From Ipomoea triloba (lineage: Eukaryota; Streptophyta; Magnoliopsida; Solanales; Convolvulaceae), in the NCBI RefSeq assembly GCF_003576645.1, contig NC_044920.1:5307421-5371420 (forward strand): DNA of 64,000 nucleotides, written 5' to 3'. Of this stretch, positions 1 through 10,801 are shown in pieces. How positions within the stretch are numbered: the stretch's first letter is position 1; each line of letters begins with the position of its first letter. The notes below the pieces were generated by a model. The model did not search any database. It was not told the origin of the DNA and saw nothing but the letters and a program-made list of their open reading frames with translations. Both the position numbers and the translations under genes were made by a program.

Positions 1-64
<64 letters not shown>
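1..64. repeat. (TA)n microsatellite
   Basis: The window opens in an uninterrupted TA dinucleotide run. A degenerate-motif repeat element begins directly after it, and several other elements here (near 3535, 20320 and 53725) also end in TA runs. Confidence 0.95.
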
Positions 65-65
<1 letters not shown>

Positions 66-453
66 CTAGGTTCAAATGTGGACAGTGCGCCCATGTGCGG
101 AGGTGCGATGAGATGAGAGGCATTGATCTTGGCTAAATCAACGTCTAAGATTAACAATGATATAAAAAATGTGGTGGCAATTTGGCCTTTTTGCATCTAG
201 GTCAAATTTAAGGAACGTGGTTTTCCTTCTTAAAGTGCGCAGTTTTTTTGCTTAAGGTGCGTGGTTTTTTTTATGTGTGCTTAAGGTGCGACAGTTTTTG
301 AAACTTAAATGTGTCGGTCTAAAGTTTTAGATGCGTGGTCTTCCTTCTTAAGGTGCGTGTGTTTCCTTCTTAAGCTGCATGGTTTGTGTGCTTAAGGTGC
401 GTCAGTTGTTGAAACTTAAGGTGCGTCGACCTAATGGGTAGAAGCCAAGCCTC
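65..453. repeat. Degenerate 'AAGGTGCGT' motif element, one end
   Basis: After a non-repetitive head (65-230), the sequence is a string of diverged copies of a short motif around CTTAAGGTGCGT. The head matches, in reverse complement, the segment at 53590-53725, where the same motif also occurs in inverse orientation (53110-53590). The two are members of one dispersed family. I see no coding sequence. The class is unknown; a non-autonomous DNA element or Helitron relative is possible. Confidence 0.55.
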
Positions 454-1193
454 TTGTTAGCATCATGGCAACCAGGTACAAAAAAGTTCATTGAGAAGAA
501 TATCTTATGCCGCTTCAATGTCCCCCTTAAGGTGATTACAAACAATGGTCGCCAATTTGAAGCAATGGAATTCTCAGAGTTATTGACAAAATGGGGCATC
601 AAGCATAGCCAGGTAGCAGTCTCTTACCCTCAAGCGAATGGTCAGGTGGACAACGTGAATAGAACCATCCTTGATGGCTTAAAAAGGAAATTAGAGGTAG
701 TTGGTGGAACATGGGTAGAAGAACTTGATAGTATCCTTTGGGCTTACCACACAACGCCGAGGAGGGCCACTATGGAAACTCCGTTCGCCCTCACTTATGG
801 ATTTGAGACTCGAGCTCCGATGGAAGTGGTGATACAGAGTAGGAAGGTGGAGAAATACGAACCGAACCCAAATGAACTCCAACAAAGGGTAGATCTCAAT
901 TTCGTGGATGAAAAGAGAGAAGCAGCATTCTGCAAGATGAAAAACTATAGTCAATAACTAAAGTCCTATCACGACACAAGGGTCTAACCCTTGTACTTTT
1001 AAGTGGGTGACTACGTATTACGAAGGAGAGAAGCTAGTCACCCCTTAGAAGGGGCAAGTTCTCAAAAAAATGGGAGGGGCCCTACATCATTGAGGAGATC
1101 ATTCGCCCAGGAACGTACAAGTTGAGAATTGTAGGAGGCAGGATGGTTGATAGAATATGGAACTCAAAACATTTAACCAAATATTATCAGTGA
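454..1193 (+). pseudogene. Ty3/gypsy integrase fragment (decayed)
   Basis: The translation reads as the C-terminal part of a plant Ty3/gypsy polyprotein. It has an integrase core with the 'GIKHSQVAVSYPQANGQV' segment and an 'NRTILDGLKRKL' helix, then a post-integrase region ending '..GTYKLRIVGGRMVDRIWNSKHLTKYYQ'. Reading is interrupted by stops near 955 and 985. Two expected catalytic acids are changed: the Asp of the usual TDNG motif is Asn (VITNNGRQF), and the Glu of GQVE is Asp (GQVD). Reverse transcriptase, RNase H and LTRs are absent. The fragment lies directly against the GTGCG-motif element, so it was either captured by it or inserted into it. Identity as gypsy integrase is firm; the exact lineage is not. 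Confidence 0.85.
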
Positions 1194-1640
1194 TGTCTTG
1201 CAAGTGTAGTATTACTCATGGTCCGCCCAGATTCTAATAAATTGTTATTTCCTTCGTGTGCAATACATGTTGAAGTCACAATGCAGCTCTCGCAGTCTCT
1301 TTAAAAAAAAGTTGGTCGAAACTGCCTTAGCCACGACCGAGACCGCCTCGGATCTCGGCCATGACCGAGGTTGTGCCTCGGCCACAGGCTGCGCCTCAGG
1401 TCAACGCCTCGGCCGCTGGCCCAGACCACACTTCGGCCATGTGTCAAGCGCTTCGGCCGTGTGTTAAAAGAAAAAAAGGGAAGGATGATTTAAACTCGCA
1501 AAGTCTGTAGAGGTTATAAAAAAAAGTGTGTAAACATTATGTGTTATTAAAGCAATTACACATACAAATCATTTGTAAATCTTACAAATTTCATTTGAAA
1601 TTTAGTTATATGTTTTTGAAAAGAATGCAAATGATATAAC
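1194..1640. other. Gypsy-flanking non-coding sequence
   Basis: This stretch contains a GC-rich segment (1320-1465) with repeated 'CTCGGCC'-like words, then AT-rich sequence. It probably belongs to the 3' untranslated part of the neighbouring gypsy remnant. I find no gene. Confidence 0.35.
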
Positions 1641-2300
1641 AAATACTGGCCCGGAATTGTGCACTTGAAGACAAAAAAAAATGCACTTGAAGGCATAAAA
1701 GTGTGCACTTGAATGCTAAAAACATGCACTAGAAGGAAAAAAAAAAGGGTTCACTAGAAGTATTTGTATTTATTTATTTTTACACAATAGTAAGACACAC
1801 ATACACTTGTAGGCATGAAATTGAGCACTTGAAAGCATAAAGAGGATCACTAGAAGGCAAGGGAGAAAAAAAAGATACTAAAAGGGAAAATATGAACTTG
1901 AAGGCTACAAAACGTGTACTTGAAAGCTAAAAACATGCACTAGAAGGAAAAAAAAGGCTCAATAGAATGCTAACTATTTTTTTTTTTAAACAATAGTAAG
2001 ACGCACATGCACTTGTAGGCAAGGAATTGAGCGCTTAGAAGGCATAAAGAAGATCACTAGAAGGCAAGGGAAAAAAGTCACTAAAAGGGAAAATTCGAAG
2101 AAAATTAATTGTGCACTTCTTAGAAAAGAAAACATGCACTTGAAGGCTATAAAACATGTTCTTGAAGACCAAATTTTTGCACTCAAAGGAGAAACCATGT
2201 ACTGAAACAAATTAAAACATATGCACTCGAAGAAGAAAATATGCACTTGAAGAAGGAAACATCACTTGAAGAAGAAAAATGTACACTCGGATACAAAGAT
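1640..2300. repeat. Degenerate 'GCACTTGAAGGC' motif element
   Basis: About 650 bp is made of diverged tandem copies of a short word around TGCACTTGAAGGCATAAA, spaced irregularly by A-rich tracts. A larger direct repetition is visible: 1790-1880 and 1990-2075 share the order of words. The flank at 2310-2400 resembles the head of the element at 65-185 in reverse complement. No coding capacity is seen. Confidence 0.5.
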
Positions 2301-3854
2301 AATCTGACTTACTCAAAATTACAATAATGTCACCACGTGTTTTTTAATTAATCTTCAATTTGAACTAGATCTATGGTTGAGATTTAACCCTATTTTTACC
2401 TAAAGTACTCTTCACATTTGATCATTAATTTCTCTCTCTCTCGATCTATATATATATATAGTCAAACTTGTAAAATGCATTCGAATTCCAAATACAAATA
2501 GTCAAAACAAAAATCTCATTTAGTCATGATTTTGTTGAAGATTGAAGAATGAAGCATCTGTCTGGTTCAAAAATTAAATTATTATTGACTAACAAAATTT
2601 CCAAGAAATGATTAGTCAATATAAGCAACTTTCTTTGTGGGCTTTGTGAGACGGACATCACTTAGCATCTTTTTTTCTCAAGCACATTTTTAATGTATCT
2701 TTTTTTTTTTTTTCGAAAACTTTTTAATGTAACTTTAATTTAACTATTTCATGATGTCTCTCTCACCGTATATATAAAGCTTTCAAGTTACGGAATTTGT
2801 GGTAAATTCTGAAATCGAGTTTTGTAAATAAAATAATAAAATTTGAGTAAAAAATTCATGAATAGAATCTATAATATTTAACTCGCAATTAATTAAAACT
2901 AAAGGGTTGACCTGGACTCAAGACTAGACCAAGCTTGAGATAATCCCAGTCCCACACTCCGAAATTTTTGTAAATATCTTATAGAGTATTTTTAAATTTT
3001 TATTTAATGGAGGATTCACTCTTGACGACTTAACCTTATAATTAGGCTCAATTAGTACATCATATCATTATACAAAGCAAATAAGAGAGTAATACTTGTT
3101 AGATTAACTTTGTATGATTATATATCTATTAACTTTGTATGATTACTTCGTAAATAATTGTGGAATTGTGCATTTTAATACACGTTGTGGTGCATTTTAG
3201 TACGTAGAATGATGCATATTTTAGCACATATTTTTTAATATGTGTAAATAGTGCATGTTTATAATTTGACATGAGGCATGTTGTGGTGCATTTTAATGCA
3301 TAGAATGATGCATTTTATTACGTATGTTGATGATTTTTAAGTGAATAGGTTCATTTGGTTATAGTGTGGAATGGTGTGTTTTATCTGTCCTCTGGTGCAT
3401 TTTAGTACGAAGAATGATGTGTATTTTAACACATATATATTACGCGTTGATTTGATGACTTGTGTAATCTAATGGCTAAAAAACAGCCACACGGCCACAC
3501 CTAAGGAGCATGCCACATCTGAACTTTACTATATATATATGATCTGGTTTCGTGCAAACGTGCGGTCATGTCACCATTAGGTATGCAATAATGTTCCATA
3601 ACGTGTTGAAAAGTGCAACAGGGTGTGGTGCATTTTTGTGCATTTCATCCTAGTACATTTCAGAACACATAGTGGTGCACTTATGTGTGGCATTTTACAT
3701 GGCAGGTGACTTGGGAGTAACGTGTTATTATATGTCAAATTGAATAATTACACATTTTTAATAAGTTTAAGAGTTTAACTATTGTATGTTTTTTTTTTTT
3801 TATTTAATGATCTAATTATATTTTGATATATAGTTAGGGTCTATTTGATCTTTT
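2300..3854. other. AT-rich intergenic sequence with 'GTGCATTTTAGTAC' motif repeats
   Basis: At 3160-3440 and 3600-3700 there are diverged copies of a word around GTGCATTTTAGTAC. The two arrays flank a short TA run near 3530-3541. This is similar in style to the motif elements at 65-430 and 1640-2300 but uses a different word. Otherwise the sequence is AT-rich with no gene. Confidence 0.4.
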
Positions 3855-5120
3855 AGGGGCCGGTCCTGGCAGGGCCTTTGCACAGGGCCCCAATTTTTGG
3901 AGGCTCCAAATTTAAAAAAAAAAAAATTAAAATATTATATAGTATATATATCAGGGGCGTGTGGCGTAGTAGTGCGTACACAAGAGAATCTTCTAGGCAA
4001 AACTTATTACCCTAACCTAGCGGCGTACTGGCAATCTGGCATTATGGCATATGAGAGACGACAAGAATTCAACAAATTTCATAGGTAATTAAACTAATTT
4101 AAATATTTACTTAGTGGTAGTGGCATAGTACTGTTTGTGAGAATTGAGATTAGGTAAATCAATTAAATTACATGAGGAAAATTTTAATTGTATTCTTTGC
4201 AAAGACAACAACAATTAAGTTGATGAAAAGACAATAATTTAATTACAATTCAGCAGCCACTTCTAGGCACCACGCAATTTAGTGAATTGATGCAAAGACG
4301 ACAGACTCAGCTCGTGTGCTATTGATTCAATAATTACGTGTTATTTCACAATTCTTGTTTATTGTTTTATTTACATGACTTAATAATTATGATTTCAAAA
4401 TAATATATTCAAGAATTCGTTTCTTGATTAATTATTTATTCATAGAGTTTCTAAATATATTCTTGTTTTTTCTGTAGGAGTTTAATTATAATTATGTCTT
4501 CTATAAAATATTTATCTGAGTTTGAGAAGCCTAAAAAGAAAAAAAAAAAAGAATTGAAAACTAACTCAATCTCAAAAGGGAGCTTTTGAAAAATTCATTA
4601 CAACCTTAAAAAAAAAAAAAAAAAAAAAAAAACCTCAATAGATGAGCAAAAAGATGATGCCAAGAAGAAAAATTGTTAGATGCTAATCTACATATAGAAT
4701 ATCAAGATGATTGTGAGATTGAAAAAAATTTAAATAATAGTGTGCACAATGATGATACGTATCTATGTGACAATGAAAATAAAAAGAATGTTGATAGTTG
4801 TGTCCTATTTAATTACTATTCATTGGTCGAATCAACTCTTTCTTTATTGCTTATTTTCTTTAGTAATTTTTTATTATTTTTAAATTTAAGTTGTTGTGTT
4901 TAATAGTATTTTTAATGTAGTTTCTAAATATATAAATTTTATATATGAATACTAAATTTAATATTATGAAAAATTAGATTAAAAATAACTTCAGTCAAGT
5001 CTGGTTAAACGAATCAAACAACCAAAATGAAATGGAGGTAGTATATATAGAAATTACTTGAAAAAAGGGGCACAAATTAAGATATTGCGCAGGACCCCAA
5101 TTTTTATTGGAACGGCCCTA
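3855..5120. mobile_element. hAT-like transposon remnant
   Basis: The ends are inverted and GC-rich: the left begins AGGGGCCGGTCC and the right reads GGAACGGCCCT, each followed inward by a 'CCCCAATTTTT' block (3887-3897 and 5094-5104, the latter read here in the same orientation). Inside lies the N-terminus of a hAT (TTF/ZMYM1-like) transposase (4494-4903), but the zinc finger, the DDE/RNase H core and the dimerisation domain are missing. The element is therefore internally deleted. No clean 8-bp target duplication was found. Confidence 0.55.
4494..4903 (+). pseudogene. hAT (TTF-type/ZMYM1-like) transposase N-terminus, broken
   Basis: The ATG at 4494 opens 'MSSIKYLSEFEKPKKKKKKE'. After a frame change the reading 'TQSQKGAFEKFITT' follows, then 'LDANLHIEYQDDCEIEKNLNN..DNENKKNV'. 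This lysine-rich start, the SQKGAxxKF segment and the acidic Asn-rich stretch are typical of the N-terminus of plant hAT transposases annotated as zinc finger MYM-type protein 1-like. The ORF has a TGA near 4585 and long A tracts. The TTF zinc finger and catalytic domain that should follow are absent, so this is a dead relic. Confidence 0.6.
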
Positions 5121-5170
5121 TCTTAATTTTTAATGACACCATTAGACGAGTAAAAAAAAAAAAAGGTTAC

Positions 5171-5601
5171 ACTTGTGTGAGACTGTCTCATATATCCTTA
5201 TTCGTGAGACGGGTCGGGTCGGGTCAATGCACCATGCAAATGTCATACTTATATGTGCAAATGTCATACTTATGTGCTCAAATATAACACTAATCAAGAA
5301 TACAATTTTTGTTACTTATAAGAGAAAAAGTAATACATTTTTCATAATAAGTAATGTTGACAAGTGCTCCTTACTTATAAGGCCAAATATAATACTTTTG
5401 AGAAAAAATGTAATACTTTTAAATCGAAATGTAAAAGTATTGTATTTTCTCTTAAAAGTATTACATTTACCCTTATAAGTAACAAAAATTTTATTCTTGA
5501 TTAGTATTACATTTGAGCATATAAGTATGACATTTGTTCATATATGTGTTACATTTGCATCTTGACCGACCCGTCTCATAGTAAGACGGTCTCACACAAG
5601 T
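5171..5601. mobile_element. Fold-back MITE with 'GTGAGACGGTCTCAC'-type ends
   Basis: The left end ACTTGTGTGAGACTGTCTCA is mirrored by the right end, whose reverse complement begins ACTTGTGTGAGACCGTCTTA. Inside, GGGTCGGGTCA is mirrored by TGACCGACCC. The two halves between also fold on each other through repeated AAAAGTATTACATTT words. This is a familiar plant fold-back family. There is no coding capacity. A second, nested member occupies 48070-49395. Confidence 0.75.
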
Positions 5602-8224
5602 TTTTGCCAAAAAAAAAAGAAGTTATATTACATGTCTACATGTACTCTTAAATTTTACTCTTTCACTCTTACTTCATAATGTGGCAAGTAAGGATTTGAT
5701 ATTTTCATTATATGAGCCTCATCAAAAAAATGTCTATATCATAAATTTGTTTGAGTGAAGAAAAATTAAACAAAAATTGAGAGTAAAAAATAGAATCGAA
5801 GTAGTATTTTTCGTAAAAAAATTAGGTAGAATAATAATTTGGTGTGATTAATGTTGATAATGTACGCTAAAGTATGCGGATGTCACTGTTCAACGCAAGG
5901 TGGTCTGCATACGTGACTCCCACGGGATTCATTATTCCTATCTCTCTCCACTAACTTTTGTCTTCTCACATTATATTGACTTTCTAGAATCTCATTAATA
6001 TCCACAAAAAATTTCGCCGGCTTTTGTACATATCTGCATTTATTTACGTACTAAGTAAGGATCATCCGACCTATTCGGCCTGCCTTGTCGACAATGACAA
6101 CAGACTCGGTGAGTTTCAAGTCTCAAATAATTTTCTTTTTTTTTGCTCCCATAATTTTTATTTTTATTTTTTAACAATGAACACTTCATTATTAACTTAA
6201 ATCCAAACGAAAAACATTACAAATAAAGTGAGGAAAGCTATCACACTATTTCCTATCATCTTATGTAAAAAGACTCTCGAATTAAATAGTGGACAACTTG
6301 ATTCGCATATCTCCTAACAAACTTAATGAAAGTGTGATTAAAATCATCAACATTCCTAATTTGACGTGGTGATTATCATATTGAAAATATTTTATTTTAT
6401 TTTAATAATTTAAAATAAATAAATAAATTTAATAAAAGAAGGAACTTGCGGCTTCGTCTCCAAGTTGCCGGAGAAGAAGACTGGTTCTTCGTCTCCGGCA
6501 GCCGGGAGACGAAGCCGCAAGCTTTTTTTTTTTTTTTTTTCTATAATAATTTATTTATTTAAAATTAGTAAAATAAAATTTAAACAATTATTTTTTTTAA
6601 TCCGGTGATCATCATGTCAACCACTAATAGATAAACATGTCACTTTTGGTTCAATTATTTGATTTTGTATTGTTCAAGGGACCTAATTGTAACTTTTTTA
6701 GTTCGATGGCCCTATTACAGTTTCGTGTGTAGTTCGGTGGCCTATTTGACAATTTTTCCTAAATTTAATATAATGATTACACATCTTTATGGGGCGGGTG
6801 GGATAGGTGCTTGCCCAAGGCGATAATGCTGGAAAGAGAAGTTCTAAAATATTATTTTTAATACAAAGATTCAAACTCATGATCTTAAAATTATCATTTA
6901 ATATTGTTTTTATCTAACCGTTACAACTTTTAGAAATCATATAGTTAACTTAATATATTAAGGGTCTCTTGTTTTCATTTTGTCTCGAACTTATAATTAT
7001 GATAGGGCCAACCTAGATGCTAATAATGTCATATATCATTTTTTTTAGTACTGCGTTACAATGTAGACCGCCCCCATTTCAGCTCGAACCTACCTCTCAT
7101 TTGGGAAAGTCATTTCGTGCTACTAGATCACAAGATCATTACTAAAAAAGGATAAAGATTGTTACTTTCCAATTATTATCAGTGGAATTAATTGAAAATT
7201 AAATTCAAGAAAAAAAAAAACATACAAATCTGAAAAGTGGTAGGCGTTAATTTAAACACTACAGTGGTCCTATCGAAGAAAACTCAACTTAAAAAATAGG
7301 CCATTGTTGACGGGAAGAAAAGTTCTTTTCATCCATTATATTTATTATAATTGTCTTCATTCTCCAAATGTAGTTTAGTCAAACATTTCAAATAAAAAAA
7401 TATTAAAAATCAAATATATAATTGGTTATTTTTTTTATTTTTTTTTTTTGGAAATAATCAATTGGTTACTAAAATTCCAGTTTGCCAGAAAATCCGATCC
7501 GTTGTTGACTCCCTTGTAACGTGTGTGCATAATATATCTATTTTAAGTTGGTATTGTAACCTAGCGGCTTAGCAGATAAAAAATCACAAAGAAATCATAT
7601 AAATTAATCTAGATTGTACATAACTAATCAGCTCAAATCAAAAAAGTTAATAGGCAATTCTCACTGGTATTAAAATTTAAAACTTTATAATTATCAAATT
7701 AACTGTCTAATGATTACATTTAACCTTTTAAACTTTGTCAATTCTTGATCTTCATTCGGCAGATGTTGACATAATTAGACATTGAGTAATGAATGCTGGA
7801 AAGCATGACTAGACAATTTCAAACTTACCCATAAAAACATCAAACAACAAACAAAAACCTCTACTTCAATTTCTCATACTACATTGGGCATTCCATAATC
7901 CATTTCTGTCCGCTACCGGATATATGAAGACTTTTTCTTTCCCATATATATGGCCAAAATTCCTTAACATTTGACATTTTCCCTTAACCAAAAATTTGTC
8001 AAAAATGGCATAATAGCTAATAATTGCAGCAGTTCTAATAACGACCGGCATCCATTTTCCTTATGCATACGGTGTATATATCATTTTTCAAAAATAAAAG
8101 ATAAAATTATTTGAAATTTAATTGTTTTTTGACACACAAATACTAGTGATATGCGATAATACTATTGAGGAATATATAATTGAGAAATCAAAGGTTAAAA
8201 TTTTATCATTACTAAACATTCAAG
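5602..8224. other. Non-coding, AT-rich; contains MITE debris and a strong hairpin
   Basis: No gene is recognisable. The segment 6360-6760 is half of a fold-back element; its right end reads 'GGGACCTAATTGTAAC..GGCCTATTTGACA', related to the element at 19105-19592. A 77-nt hairpin lies at its centre (6445-6521). Short GC-rich patches at 6785-6840 and 7060-7140 look like old repeat fragments. The rest is unremarkable. Confidence 0.5.
6445..6521. repeat. Perfect 17-bp inverted repeat forming a long hairpin
   Basis: The arm CTTGCGGCTTCGTCTCC (6445-6461) is perfectly complementary to 6505-6521. The sequence between folds again (GCCGGAGA against TCTCCGGC). AT-rich flanks on both sides are also mutually complementary, consistent with the centre of a fold-back element. 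Confidence 0.7.
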
Positions 8225-8233
8225 TTTGAAATA

Positions 8234-8738
8234 GAGTTAATACCCAAAATGGTCATCTTTCTCAATTTCGTCCTAAATGACTTCGGTGTTTGGTGACCCA
8301 ATGTAGTCCCAGACTTTTGTGTTTTTGTTCAATTTAGTCCTCCGTTTGTTATTCCGTCAATTTGATGCTAAATAGAGGGACAATTCAGTAATTTCAATAC
8401 TAGCATCTCTTTACACTTAGACATGCGAAGTGCAAAATCACTCTTTCTTTCACGAATTACTCCCAAATTTGCGAATATAAAAGTTGATTCGCAAGTCTAG
8501 GAGTAATTCGTAAAAGAAAGACGAATTTCGCACTTCGCATGTTTGAGAGTAAAGAGAGGCTAATATAGAGATTACTGAATTGTCCCTTTATTTAACACAA
8601 ATTTGACGGAATAACTAACGGATGACTAAATTGAGCAACAACACAAAAGTTTGGGACTACATTAGGTCACCAAAGTCGTTCATGAAGAAATTGAAAAAAC
8701 ATAGCATTATAGTCGATGACCATTTTTAGTATTAATTA
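8234..8738. mobile_element. Mutator-type MITE, 505 bp
   Basis: The terminal inverted repeats are long: the left runs GAGTTAATACCCAAAATGG and the right, read inward, begins with a close match ending AATACTAAAAATGGTCATC. The internal 'GGACTACATTAGGTCACC' region also mirrors. The flanks are TTTGAAATA (8225-8233) and TTTGCAATA (8739-8747), a 9-bp target duplication with one mismatch, as expected for Mutator-like elements. There is no coding sequence. Confidence 0.7.
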
Positions 8739-8747
8739 TTTGCAATA

Positions 8748-9510
8748 ATGATAAAATCAACTTTGCTCTTACAAATTTTCAATAATTATAAAATTGACAT
8801 AATGTTCTTTTTACTAAAACTCTCAACCATTGATGAACTTGATGGCGGAGATCAATCTTCACTTTTGAATATTGGAAAATGATATATGTACTTTAAGGGA
8901 GTAAAACTCCACCACGTGTCTTGATTTTTTATTTTATTAGAGGAGGATAAAAAGAAAGTAATAAAAATTGTGACCCACATTTTTTTGAATGAATCAAAAA
9001 GTGACATGTTCGCAGAGAGTAGAAATGAAGTAGAATGTGAGAGTATGTGTAGTATTACTCTATTCAAAATTTTTAGTGATACATTTTAGACTTTACATCC
9101 ATTTTTTTTTGGATAAAAATAAACTCGTAGCCCTTCTCCCCAAAGTTGAATTCCCAACCCCAAGGGCCCCCACACCTCGACCAGACAAAGTATCTTAGAG
9201 GATGTAAATAAAGGTAACTCAACTGAATCACAGAAGTTAGATCTTTGTTCACTGCGCACAAAAAATTTCCTCACTTTGAGAGGTTACTCTCACACTGCCG
9301 CTGGTGAGACCTTCCCTCGTAGCCCTTATTTCATGATTTGCGGTGCACTAGGAAGTTGGAACTTCAACTTCATAAATTTTCAGAGTGAAGCCACAGGGAG
9401 TGTCAGTATCCTTCCTTCTCCATAAAACCAAAATTCCCTTGCCCCAAAGCTATCACACCCGATTAGAGAAGATAGTAGATGAATAAATAATGATAACTCA
9501 ACGGTTCATT
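8748..9510. other. Non-coding sequence, possible old repeat
   Basis: The stretch 9110-9470 is less AT-rich and contains two loosely similar halves (each with 'TCGTAGCCCTT' then a 'CCAAAGTTG/CCAAAGCTA' word). It looks like repeat-derived sequence. No convincing gene is seen. Confidence 0.3.
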
Positions 9511-9925
9511 AAGGGTGTATTTGGTAATCTGGCAAATGATTTTCGGACTTTTGGTGTTTGGTAACGTCTGAAAAATGTGGTTAACGAAAAATATTTTCCG
9601 TTGACCTCAAAAAATGAGCTTATTTTTTTGAAAAACGACTTCCGGACAAAAAATTCGAAAGTCATTTTTCAGAAACGGAAAATGACTTTGTGCGGCGTTT
9701 TTTTCTAAAAAGAAGTTATTTCTAATTTCTAATAAATATTACTTAGTTTATATATTTTAAATAAAATAATAAAAATATATAATTATACATTTTCATTCAT
9801 TATTTTCCAGAAAATGAACCAAACAGACAATTTTTTAGAGTGCATCCAAACACCGTAAATGAACTCATTTTCCAAAAAATGACTCATTTTCCAAAAGTCA
9901 TTTTCCTACTCTTCAAACACACCAA
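9511..9925. mobile_element. MITE with 'GGTGTATTTGG' ends
   Basis: The left end GGGTGTATTTGG is mirrored by the right end CAAACACACC. Internally, blocks such as GAAAATGACTT and AAGTCATTTTCC fold on each other. The ends are hAT-like, but I could not identify a clear 8-bp target duplication, so the superfamily is open. Confidence 0.5.
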
Positions 9926-10801
9926 GTGAAAATTAGTATTGGTGCTCACACAAAACTCATCACACCTAATTCCCTCCATGAACTGTTAGAGCTTAATATT
10001 TTGTCTTTTAGTCGTTTTAGACAGAGCAGTGTACCCCAATTTCCTTCCCATATTTACTGCTGAATACGGTGTAAATCGCAACCTCCTTTCCTGCCGCAAG
10101 AGCTAGCAGGATTCTTTTTGTCAACAGTCAGCCACCTCTGTGCCTTTTCACATGCTGGATACGTATAGGTATATATCTGTTCAAAGTCCAATTACACTTC
10201 TCATATTCAACAACCCTTTACTGCTCTCTTGCCAAATAGGAGCTTGCCGTGCACTGTTCTCTCCCTTTTGATCTACCACTTGGTGGAAACCACCCAACTC
10301 CAGAAATGTATGCTCCCATTGGTTCAACTTTATTGCTTTGCCACTTTTCTAATACAGTTTGGTGATGTATCATTGGATTGTTTCTCATTTTGGAGTCTTT
10401 GGATTTTTATGTATGTGCATATTAGCTACTATTGTGTTGTATTGTATTGTATTGTATTGTATTCTCACCTGCCCATTATGGGCATTGTGGATTCTTTCTT
10501 GCCCCTTAAAAGAGAGTAATTGTGTTATTGAGATGCAATTGCTAGTGGGAATTGCCCGGCCAATTCTTGTTTTGACTAAGACTTGGGTGTTTCTTAATCA
10601 ATTTTGATGAGAAAAGGAAAAAGTAAAGTTCCTTATTTGATCAGCATGTGATGATATTTTGCATATTGGCATTCCAGGTGTGCTTCTGGATGATTGGAAT
10701 TGAGTATCTTTTCTGTGTTTGGAAGGTGTGGAGTCCCTTGTGTTGAAACAAAAAAAAAAATTAAAGGGTGATTGTTTATTGAGTGTTAGAAGGGAGTGAA
10801 G
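9926..10801 (+). promoter_or_regulatory. Upstream/5' UTR region of the PDR transporter
   Basis: This lies between the MITE and the PDR start codon. A TATA-like TATATAT sits at 10170-10176. A (TATTG)n pentanucleotide repeat occupies about 10431-10463. 'ATTCCAG' near 10672-10678 could be a 3' splice site of a 5' UTR intron. None of these can be confirmed from sequence alone. Confidence 0.25.
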
